From positions 1-64,000 of the forward strand of contig NZ_CADEGP010000005.1 in assembly GCF_902826915.1 (NCBI RefSeq): DNA of 64,000 nucleotides, in the 5' to 3' direction. The position numbers and the translations under genes were made by a program. Below are positions 24,666 through 31,692 of the stretch, piece after piece; position 1 is the first letter of the stretch; each line of letters starts with the position of its first letter. This stretch comes from an uncultured Nitrosomonas sp. Lineage in GTDB: Bacteria > Pseudomonadota > Gammaproteobacteria > Burkholderiales > Nitrosomonadaceae. Under the pieces are notes generated by a model, which ran no database searches, was not told the DNA's origin, and worked only from the letters and a program-made list of their open reading frames with translations.

Positions 24666-25082
24666 ATGATTGGTTTGATGGCGTGGGTGTCTGGAATTGT
24701 GTTCGGATTAGGAATTATTTTGTCCGGTATGGTTAATCCAGCAATCGTATTAGCTTTTCTTGATGTAGCCGGTCGCTGGGACCCTTCATTGGCATGGGTG
24801 ATGGCTAGTGCGGTGGCGGTGGGTTTTGTAGCTTTTGCCATTGCAAAGAAGCGGAAGAAAAGCTACTTAGGAGGATCAATGAAGATACCGGGTGTTACCA
24901 AAATTGATGCTCGGTTGATATTAGGTGGGATTGTGTTTGGGATCGGCTGGGGGATCGCTGGAATTTGCCCTGGGCCAGCGCTAGTTCTGGTTGGATCCGG
25001 CAGCCTGGAGGCTATCATTTTTCTCACGGCAATGTTATTGGGGATGGGTGTTTTCGAAGCTATTCAGCAGAAACATCAATAA
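24666..25082 (+). CDS. YeeE/YedE family protein, second half (PmpB type)
   Basis: The 138-residue membrane protein carries the partner motif FGIGWGIAGICPGPALV, with one conserved cysteine, and four helices. The ATG at 24666 has an excellent GGAGGAG site, so the longer frame from 24639 is not used. With the preceding gene it should form a two-part channel for sulfur-containing ions. Such pairs occur beside BigR in the classic bigR operon. Confidence 0.87.
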   Translation: MIGLMAWVSGIVFGLGIILSGMVNPAIVLAFLDVAGRWDPSLAWVMASAVAVGFVAFAIAKKRKKSYLGGSMKIPGVTKIDARLILGGIVFGIGWGIAGICPGPALVLVGSGSLEAIIFLTAMLLGMGVFEAIQQKHQ

Positions 25083-25181
25083 GTTTACTGACAATTTCTA
25101 GAAAATAAATTAGGATTAATATCCTTGTGATCATTGTTGAATTTCGAGGCCTCGAATAATTACTCTAAAATATGATAAAAC

Positions 25182-25508
25182 ATGAAAACACAATCAGCTT
25201 TAAACAGTATGACAGCGTTGCATACATCGGCTGCGGATGCGTGTGCATTGCTGAAAATTCTCGCCAATGAAGATCGATTGCTCATTTTATGCGAACTTAG
25301 TCAAGGAACACGGAATGTGGGTGAATTGGAAGCATTATTGGGTATTCATCAACCTACCTTATCGCAGCAATTAACCGTACTGCGAGAAGAAAGCCTGGTT
25401 TCGACAGAACGAAGAGGCAAGTACATTTACTATAGCTTAGCAAGCCTGGAGGCTATTCAAGTCATGGAGACGTTATTCAACCTTTACTGCAAGAAGCATT
25501 CTGCGTAA
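25182..25508 (+). CDS. bigR: ArsR-family persulfide sensor repressor (BigR/SqrR type)
   Basis: This 108-residue winged-helix regulator has the recognition helix QPTLSQQLTVLREE. Cys37 (LILCELSQG) and Cys103 (LYCKKH) are 66 residues apart, the same spacing as Cys42 and Cys108 of BigR. That pair forms a disulfide or polysulfide bridge when persulfide rises, which releases the repressor from DNA. There is no metal-binding ArsR cysteine cluster. It is followed by the SQR gene and should control the whole module. Confidence 0.9.
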   Translation: MKTQSALNSMTALHTSAADACALLKILANEDRLLILCELSQGTRNVGELEALLGIHQPTLSQQLTVLREESLVSTERRGKYIYYSLASLEAIQVMETLFNLYCKKHSA

Positions 25509-25617
25509 GAGGCTAAAGATTGGTTGCAGTGCTTATAGATCTTTTTGGAGAAGGATTCTATATAAATGGAAGTCGTAGCTAGGCTATCAAATTACAGGCT
25601 AATAAAGGAGAATAGGC

Positions 25618-27228
25618 ATGCCCATTGATATTATTAAACTGGATCACACGTTTTCGGTAAGCGGTCAAATCAGCGTTGATGACATCAATGAACTAGCGGC
25701 GGCTGGTTACAAGTCGATTATTTGTAATCGCCCGGACTATGAAGGCGGCGAGAATCAGCCGCATAGTGAAGAGCTGGAAGCAGTGGCCAAAACGCTAGAT
25801 ATTACCTTCGCTTATTTGCCTGTCAAGATGGGCTCGGTTTCTACCGAGCGTGTTAAAGCTTTTCAGAAATTGATGACTGAGTTGCCTAAACCGGTTCTGG
25901 CGTTTTGTAACTCCGGCAGACGCGCGACTGCTTTGCATGAGATGGCCCGGCAAAGCGCCAGTAATGAGGTGAAGGCACAGGACTCAGTCTTCGACGCCTG
26001 TAATTGGGAGAATGCTTTTGATGTGGTCGTTATCGGTGGCGGTTCAGCTGGCATCGGAGTCACTGCTAGCCTACTCAAACGGCGACCAACGCTGCGTATT
26101 GCAATCATCGAACCCAGCAGTGAACATTATTATCAACCTGCCTGGACGCTGGTCGGGGGGGGTACATACGACATTGCGGAAACAGTGAAACCGATGGCAG
26201 ATGTAATTCCCAGAAACGCAGAGTGGATCCAGGCGGCCGCAGCTGTATTTGATCCGGAAAGCAACAAAGTGCGTCTGGATGATGGACGAGTGATTGGCTA
26301 TCGGCAGTTAATTGTTTGTCCTGGTATCCGGACAGCATGGGAAAAGGTTGAGGGATTGGAAGAAACGCTGGGTAAGAATGGCGTTACATCAAATTACCGT
26401 CATGATTTGGCGCCTTATACCTGGGAACTGGTGCGGGAACTTAAATCCGGGAAGGCAATTTTTACCCAGCCGCCGATGCCCATCAAATGTGCTGGTGCAC
26501 CACAAAAAGCCATGTATCTTTCGTGCGATCACTGGCTGCAAACAGACTGCTTGGATAGCATAGACGTTGAGTTTGATACAGCAGGTGCCGTGTTGTTTGG
26601 TGTGGCTGATTTTGTGCCGCCTTTGATGGAGTATGTCAAACGTTACCATGCAAAATTGGTATTTAATTCCAACCTGGTCAAAGTGGACGGAACGCAAAAA
26701 ATCGCCTACTTTGACATTAAGGACGCTGATGGCGCGATAGTACGCGAAGCAAAACCGTTCGATTTATTGCATGTGACGCCGCCGCAAATGGCGCCGGACT
26801 TTCTACGCGATAGTCCTTTGGCGGACGCCAGCGGATTTTGCAAGGTGAATGAGAAGACATTGCAACATACCGATTATTCGAATATATTTTCTCTGGGGGA
26901 CGCTTGTTCTTCGCCCAATGCAAAAACTGCAGCAGCCGCCCGAAAGCAAATTGTTGTCGTGGCCGAGAATCTCTTGGCGGAAAAAGAAGATCGGGAGTTT
27001 GCCGCTTTTTACGACGGCTATGGCGCATGTCCGCTGACGGTGGAAAATGGTAAGGTAATCCTGGCTGAATTTGGTTTTGGTGGAAAACTATTACCCACCT
27101 TCCCATTTAATCCAACCGCGCCAAGTAAGCTCTACTGGTTTTTCAAGCAGACTGTTTTTCCATGGGTCTATTGGAATGCTATGTTAAAAGGCAAGGAATG
27201 GCTTGCTCATCCTCGTAAATTACGCTGA
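25618..27228 (+). CDS. Phosphatase-like (DUF442) domain fused to sulfide:quinone oxidoreductase
   Basis: The 536-residue protein has two parts. Residues 1-110 are a DUF442 domain with the phosphatase-like loop AFCNSGRRAT. Residues 137-536 are a type II SQR, with FAD motif VVIGGGSAGIGV, the redox cysteine segment PIKCAGAPQKAMYLSCDHW and the late flavin motif SLGDACSSPNAKT. SQR oxidises sulfide and reduces quinone at the membrane, giving a persulfide. The fused N-domain may act like a rhodanese and pass the sulfane sulfur on, which is an inference. A GGAG site precedes the ATG. It is followed after 6 bases by the exporter gene. Confidence 0.92.
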   Translation: MPIDIIKLDHTFSVSGQISVDDINELAAAGYKSIICNRPDYEGGENQPHSEELEAVAKTLDITFAYLPVKMGSVSTERVKAFQKLMTELPKPVLAFCNSGRRATALHEMARQSASNEVKAQDSVFDACNWENAFDVVVIGGGSAGIGVTASLLKRRPTLRIAIIEPSSEHYYQPAWTLVGGGTYDIAETVKPMADVIPRNAEWIQAAAAVFDPESNKVRLDDGRVIGYRQLIVCPGIRTAWEKVEGLEETLGKNGVTSNYRHDLAPYTWELVRELKSGKAIFTQPPMPIKCAGAPQKAMYLSCDHWLQTDCLDSIDVEFDTAGAVLFGVADFVPPLMEYVKRYHAKLVFNSNLVKVDGTQKIAYFDIKDADGAIVREAKPFDLLHVTPPQMAPDFLRDSPLADASGFCKVNEKTLQHTDYSNIFSLGDACSSPNAKTAAAARKQIVVVAENLLAEKEDREFAAFYDGYGACPLTVENGKVILAEFGFGGKLLPTFPFNPTAPSKLYWFFKQTVFPWVYWNAMLKGKEWLAHPRKLR

Positions 27229-27234
27229 GCTAGC

Positions 27235-28065
27235 GTGGAAATATTGCTAATCAGCATACTACTTGGCGTCTTTACTGGCGCTGTACTTGCACTGACCGGT
27301 GCGGGCGGAACGATCATCGCAGTGCCCTTACTCATCTTCGGGTTGCATTTCACGGTTGCCGAGTCTGCTCCGATCGCCTTGCTCGCAGTATGTCTATCAT
27401 CAACCATCGGCGCGCTCATTGCGCTGCGGCAGGGGAAAGTGCGTTACCGCGCGGCGGGATTTATAGCAGTTACCGGAATATTAGTGGCGCCCGCCGGGAT
27501 ATGGCTGGCGCAGAGGCTGCCGAATGTACCTTTGACGGTGTTATTTGCATTGGTTTTGTTTTATGTTGCTGTCAATATGTTGCGACACAGCACGCAGCCG
27601 ATGGCTGAGGAAAGGAATGCAGCAGATCTGCAATCTGACTCTGCTGCAATTCCCTGCCGTTTGGAATACGAACGAGGCCGTTTAATTTGGGGCTGGCCGT
27701 GCGTTCGAGCGCTGGGCTATTCAGGCATTGCAACCGGATTTATATCAGGGCTGCTGGGTGTCGGTGGTGGTTTTGTGGTTGTTCCGGCGTTGAAAAGAGC
27801 AACCAATCTTCCGATGCAATCCATACTGGCCACATCGCTGGCCGTCATTGCGCTTGTCTCAGGTATCGGCGTTGCGTCGGCAACTGCTCTGGGCGGGATG
27901 AATTGGCCTGTTGCACTGCCTTTTGCTGCCGGAGCATTGGCAGGCATGTTGATAGGACGTGGCATTGCCGATCATCTTGCGGGGCCGAAATTACAACAGG
28001 GATTTGCTGTCGTTTCGATGGGTATAGCGATATGGATGATTGTTCGGTTATTCTGGATCAGCTAG
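27235..28065 (+). CDS. TauE/SafE family sulfite or sulfur-ion exporter
   Basis: The 276-residue protein has about eight membrane helices in two repeats. It shows the family motifs GAVLALTGAGGTIIAVPLL (near residues 12-30) and GLLGVGGGFVVVPAL (about 175-190). It starts with a GTG six bases after the SQR stop and is clearly the last gene of that operon. In this context it probably removes sulfite or a sulfonate made by persulfide oxidation. The substrate is inferred from neighbours. Confidence 0.9.
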   Translation: MEILLISILLGVFTGAVLALTGAGGTIIAVPLLIFGLHFTVAESAPIALLAVCLSSTIGALIALRQGKVRYRAAGFIAVTGILVAPAGIWLAQRLPNVPLTVLFALVLFYVAVNMLRHSTQPMAEERNAADLQSDSAAIPCRLEYERGRLIWGWPCVRALGYSGIATGFISGLLGVGGGFVVVPALKRATNLPMQSILATSLAVIALVSGIGVASATALGGMNWPVALPFAAGALAGMLIGRGIADHLAGPKLQQGFAVVSMGIAIWMIVRLFWIS

Positions 28066-28209
28066 TTGGTAATAGCTCAAGCTCGAGCTGAAAGCTTCAA
28101 GAATTAATCTCTTCCGGGTTTAATTTCCCGCTGCTTGCGGCGGGGTGCCTTATTGATTGAGTTTGGCCCTAAAGCAGAAAGTGAGATAATGCGCGTACTA
28201 GGTTGGCTT

Positions 28210-28254
28210 TGAGCGACAGCGAGAAACCTGTCCCCATCGACGCGTTTGTTAAGC
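28210..28254 (-). other. Truncated attC-like site after mrr
   Basis: On the minus strand the mrr stop codon overlaps GCTTAAC, an exact RYYYAAC core of an integron recombination site. AAACGCGTCG and a GTTTCTCGCTGTCGCTC stretch of the kind seen in attC loops follow. The matching right core (GTTRRRY) is not found within the next 100 bases, only a GCATTATC. It looks like an attC cut short by deletion. The spacer 28066-28209 shows no gene. It has a GC-rich hairpin near 28130-28147 without a T run. Confidence 0.45.
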
Positions 28255-29132
28255 TAGATTTGCTCTGGATCAAAAAAGTCACTATCTATTATTTTTACTT
28301 CGTAAGAGTTCTTTATTTGCACGCCCACATTAAATTTGTAAATTAAATCAACAAGCTTTGAGCCATCTAGCAAGATTATTGTATGGTGTGCGTTTCTAGC
28401 TTTTATTTCTGCTTTTTCATCAAAAGATGAGGTGGTTACAAAAATACCTTTACGTGTATCGCCACTCATGGCGCCAATGAAGTTGCGTATGTCAGTTTCA
28501 CGAACTTTATTTTCGCTATAGCGTTTGGCTTGAATATAGATTTTTTCCAACCCAAGCTGATCTTCATTAATGATACCGTCTATCCCACCATCACCAGATT
28601 TAGCGGTTTCAATAAAATCGCCATAGCCCATTTTCTTTAACAAGATTAGGATTATTTTTTCAAACGCATACGGATCAACTTCCTTAAGTCTTGAAAGTAG
28701 CTCATCTTTCACTTCACGTTCAATTTTTTCAAAACCAGAATCAATCAGATCTTGTGGACTTGCATCTCCCTCAATCTTTGTTTTAGATACTAACTTGCTT
28801 TCAGGTTCGTAGAAGGTGATTACGTTAGATTGAATATCATCTAGAGAGATATTTTCTGGTTTGGCAGTTTTTCCTTTCTCGGTAATCTGCACATAACCTC
28901 GTTGTGGATAGTGAACTAGCTCGCCTTTTTTTAAATATGATTTTCCCCATGCAATACGATTTGCAATTAGACGATCTCCGCTTTTAGTCTTTTGTTCAAG
29001 AAGTTCTTGCGGCAAGTTTGAATAAAACCTTTCTTCTACGATTCTAACTAAATCACGCCCTTTTATGGTTTTTCCGTCTTTAAGTACTTCCAATATTGGA
29101 AGGAAAGTTTCATTAAACTTTGGTAATTCCAT
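28254..29132 (-). CDS. mrr: Mrr-type restriction endonuclease
   Basis: The 292-residue protein has an N-terminal winged-helix Mrr_N domain (residues 1-95, with WGKSYLKKGELVHYPQRGYV). The C-terminal PD-(D/E)XK domain (about 160-275) has SGDGGIDGII followed by IYIQAKRY, which give the catalytic Asp and Gln-x-Lys of the Mrr family. Such enzymes cut methylated or otherwise modified DNA. It starts six bases after the stop of the small gene upstream, and the two probably came as one cassette. No methylase is near, which fits a type IV enzyme. Confidence 0.92.
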   Translation of the reverse strand: MELPKFNETFLPILEVLKDGKTIKGRDLVRIVEERFYSNLPQELLEQKTKSGDRLIANRIAWGKSYLKKGELVHYPQRGYVQITEKGKTAKPENISLDDIQSNVITFYEPESKLVSKTKIEGDASPQDLIDSGFEKIEREVKDELLSRLKEVDPYAFEKIILILLKKMGYGDFIETAKSGDGGIDGIINEDQLGLEKIYIQAKRYSENKVRETDIRNFIGAMSGDTRKGIFVTTSSFDEKAEIKARNAHHTIILLDGSKLVDLIYKFNVGVQIKNSYEVKIIDSDFFDPEQI

Positions 29133-29138
29133 TGGTTT

Positions 29139-29498
29139 TTAGTTGTTGTTTGATTCGAATTGAGCCCTCCAGCTGGACTTAGACGATGTCGTCGTCCAGT
29201 TGGAGTGACGGGCTATATGCTTAAGAAACATGCAAAAAAACACCCTATTTGCCGATTTAATATTTCCAGATTTTAAATGCTTTATTAATTTTTGTAATTC
29301 AGCGACCTGAAACTCCTTATATTCTGGATCTCTTTTCCTGATATCTTCATCCGTGTAGTAATGATGAAGATTACTATACAAATCATCGAACTCTGTCATA
29401 GTAAGCTTTTCAATTTTATCCTGTGCTACTCCGCAATCTATTTCATCTGCTAAAAGCAAGTCAAGAATTTTGCACAATTGCTCTGATTCTGAACTCAT
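29139..29498 (-). CDS. Hypothetical protein in a gene cassette
   Basis: I do not recognise this 119-residue acidic protein. It begins MSSESEQLCKILDLLLADEI and is mostly helical, with a tyrosine-rich stretch (YSNLHHYYTDEDIRKRDPEY). The C-terminus (TTTSSKSSWRAQFESNNN) looks disordered. The ATG at 29498 is chosen because it lies eight bases after the right core of the attC-like site, as in integron cassettes. A longer frame would run into that site. Tight linkage to mrr suggests a shared transcript. A role as a partner or control protein for the nuclease is only a guess. Confidence 0.6.
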   Translation of the reverse strand: MSSESEQLCKILDLLLADEIDCGVAQDKIEKLTMTEFDDLYSNLHHYYTDEDIRKRDPEYKEFQVAELQKLIKHLKSGNIKSANRVFFCMFLKHIARHSNWTTTSSKSSWRAQFESNNN

Positions 29499-29505
29499 AT
29501 GTTTT

Positions 29506-29594
29506 GCATATAACGCTTGCAGTAACCGGCGCACTGTTGGTGAGCGCAGCGAGCGAAAAATGCGTCCGAGTTAACTGTTTTTGCTTTGTTAGCC
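29506..29594 (-). other. attC-like integron recombination site
   Basis: On the minus strand 89 bases run from GGCTAAC (left core, 29588-29594) to GTTATAT (right core, near 29508-29514). Between them GTTAACTCGGACGCA and TGCGCCGGTTAC are imperfect inverted arms around a CGCTCGCTGCGCTC loop, the folded form of an attC. The upstream gene stops seven bases before it and the next gene starts eight bases after it, the usual spacing of cassettes. The left core has one base off the RYYYAAC rule. No integrase gene is in the window. Confidence 0.72.
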
Positions 29595-29600
29595 GATAAA

Positions 29601-30830
29601 TTACTTATCTGATGGAATGTCATAAAGTTGCGTTGTAACGATTATTTCTTTTCCTGGCTCTGATTCCTTTATGAGAATATAGCGAGAATCGCCTTCTGTT
29701 TTGTGGAAGACCGTTTTACGATGCTCCGGCAGAGACTCCATGGCCTCATGCATTTTATTTCTGACGGTATTGGAGTCTTTAGTTCTGTTAAATATCATAA
29801 GTGCGCATTTAGAATCACGCCACGTCAGATAACCCAGAAGCTGACCAACGGCCTCACCGAACACCTTATTACCCCGCCAGAATTTACACTCAGCAATGAA
29901 TACATTCTTGTTGACTTCCCGAATCAAGATATCTGTTTTACCGGACGCGTTAAACGTTTCCCCAGTAGCCCCACTCTCATAATGCCCGTTCAGTTGTAGT
30001 AGGAAATGATCTCGAATTGACTCTTCATCAAGCGATGCAAATGATGCGGGATTACGCTCTATAACCAGCGACATACTGCGCATGATTTCCAGGATGTGCT
30101 GATATTCCTTTTCATCCAAGACGGGCTCTGGTTGATACGCTCCAGTTTCCACTGAGGGCCTACTTGTTGGTCTAGTACGCCGCTTAGCAGGAATTGTGAA
30201 TGTTGGTGAGGAATCAACTCTTCTAACAGGGATACCTAGCGCTGCAACAGCCCCCGTGGTTGCTTGCGCCAATTCTCTTTTTCTCTTTAAAGCCTGCTTC
30301 ACTGCATTGGGGACAGAGTTGTTATGGTTGGTGACATCATTCTTAAGATAACCAACAGCATCTTCTAATGATTTGATGCTGCGGCATATATCCAACTTGA
30401 GCTGATCGGGATTGGCGGAATCATCCGGAAAGCTTATGCTCAATATTATTTCTCCGTTTTTCACGTCAATCTCTGGGTAACCGCCGGAACTCCATGTGGA
30501 AGCTCGGATTTGCCACAACTCCGGGTCACCTTCAAACGGGATGGCAATGTCTATTCTTGTCCCTCTAACAACTGCTCGCTCGCCGGGAAACACGGCCCTA
30601 CGGAAATCATGGCTTACATCAATCTGCGTACCTGATTGGTTTTTAGTATATTGTTGATCTGAGTGAAGGACCAAAGGCTCAATTAGCGCCTTTTCAGTAT
30701 AAAACTCCTCTAGCTCTGATTCTGACGCCTTCAGAACATATCCGTTCTCCAGCGACTTAATTTCATTTACTACTGAATCGATAATATTTCGAAAAGTAGC
30801 AAAGGTGTCTCTCTCGCTAAACGGATACAT
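29601..30830 (-). CDS. PD-(D/E)XK nuclease-like hypothetical protein
   Basis: The 409-residue protein is not a family I can name. The C-terminal third (about 260-400) has GKTDILIREVNKNVFIAECK, giving D and ExK as in PD-(D/E)XK nucleases. A helix with YLTWRDSKCALMIFNR follows. The N-terminal part (residues 1-190) is a separate alpha/beta domain with RAVFPGERAVVRGTRIDIAI. A proline- and arginine-rich linker (PAKRRTRPTSRPS) joins them. It lies just before the attC-like site, so it may be a cassette gene. A role in defence against foreign DNA is likely from the fold and from the Mrr neighbour. Confidence 0.7.
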   Translation of the reverse strand: MYPFSERDTFATFRNIIDSVVNEIKSLENGYVLKASESELEEFYTEKALIEPLVLHSDQQYTKNQSGTQIDVSHDFRRAVFPGERAVVRGTRIDIAIPFEGDPELWQIRASTWSSGGYPEIDVKNGEIILSISFPDDSANPDQLKLDICRSIKSLEDAVGYLKNDVTNHNNSVPNAVKQALKRKRELAQATTGAVAALGIPVRRVDSSPTFTIPAKRRTRPTSRPSVETGAYQPEPVLDEKEYQHILEIMRSMSLVIERNPASFASLDEESIRDHFLLQLNGHYESGATGETFNASGKTDILIREVNKNVFIAECKFWRGNKVFGEAVGQLLGYLTWRDSKCALMIFNRTKDSNTVRNKMHEAMESLPEHRKTVFHKTEGDSRYILIKESEPGKEIIVTTQLYDIPSDK

Positions 30831-31058
30831 CGCTATCCTCTTTGTTGGTTAACGAGTAATTACACAGTTTCCATATATCTTCCCTATTTTGGCATTGATA
30901 GCAACTGAGCCGTTATGTTTGTCAGATTTGCTCTCGATTAGTACTCTAAATGAAACGATAGACAGACCTGAATATCATGTCTATCCATATTATTTGGCCA
31001 GAATATCGGGGATTTGTTGAAATTCAGTCTTCTTACAGCAAATGACTGAGCTAAACAC

Positions 31059-31571
31059 TCAGTTGAGCATGATTTCACGAAGCTTTTCCTCGAGCGGAGG
31101 ACGTAAACCCATTTTGCGTGCTTCTTCAATGGCTGTTTCCGGTTCAACGCCTTGGGTAATGCGATAACTGGCCCACATGGCACTGGCCCGGTTGCCCGAT
31201 CCACAATGAAGCAATACAGGTTTCGGGGTTGATTCAATTATTTTGGTAAATTCTGCCACCTGTTCCTTCGTGATCCCGGCAACCGTGGTTGGAATGTTGA
31301 AGTACATCATGCCAGCCCTGTCGACCAATGCTTTTTCCTCGGCAGTTCCTTCATTTCTAGTGCGTAAGTCAATAACGGCTTTAAAACCGGTGGCAGCCAG
31401 TGCTTGCGTGCCGCCATCGCTGATCATTCCTGAAATGGCGATTTGTTCTGTGGCACGACTGTAGTTTTGTACCTCGATGACCTGATGTCCAAACGGTACG
31501 CGGCCGGATGCTTGTGCTAAGGTGGTAAACAGGATGGCCATCAGTGCCATCAGAATGATAGAGTATTTCAT
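31059..31571 (-). CDS. Periplasmic DUF442 phosphatase-like protein
   Basis: The 170-residue protein has a signal peptide (MKYSIILMALMAILFTTLAQ) and a dual-specificity-phosphatase-like domain with the loop LLHCGSGNRASAMW. The loop is C-x4-R, shorter than the Cx5R of true tyrosine phosphatases. It is the same family as the N-domain of the SQR fusion at 25618, but exported. It might handle sulfane sulfur or a phosphate ester in the periplasm. The ATG at 31571 puts the signal peptide in register, and a longer start lies four codons upstream. It is divergent from the Ca2+ ATPase gene. Confidence 0.8.
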   Translation of the reverse strand: MKYSIILMALMAILFTTLAQASGRVPFGHQVIEVQNYSRATEQIAISGMISDGGTQALAATGFKAVIDLRTRNEGTAEEKALVDRAGMMYFNIPTTVAGITKEQVAEFTKIIESTPKPVLLHCGSGNRASAMWASYRITQGVEPETAIEEARKMGLRPPLEEKLREIMLN

Positions 31572-31692
31572 GGAAAGCCCCATTTGCTATGTTAAGGTAA
31601 AAAAATGATTTCCATTGTAGCTGTACTGGATAAACAAATACAAATTATTCCTGATAACCTTGCTCGTCGGCTTGTTGCGCCAAAGGAAAAAA

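Noticed and set aside
28128-28150. GC-rich hairpin CCCGCTGC...GCGGCGGG as a terminator for the exporter gene
   Set aside because: The loop is only two bases, a G-T pair is needed and no T run follows.
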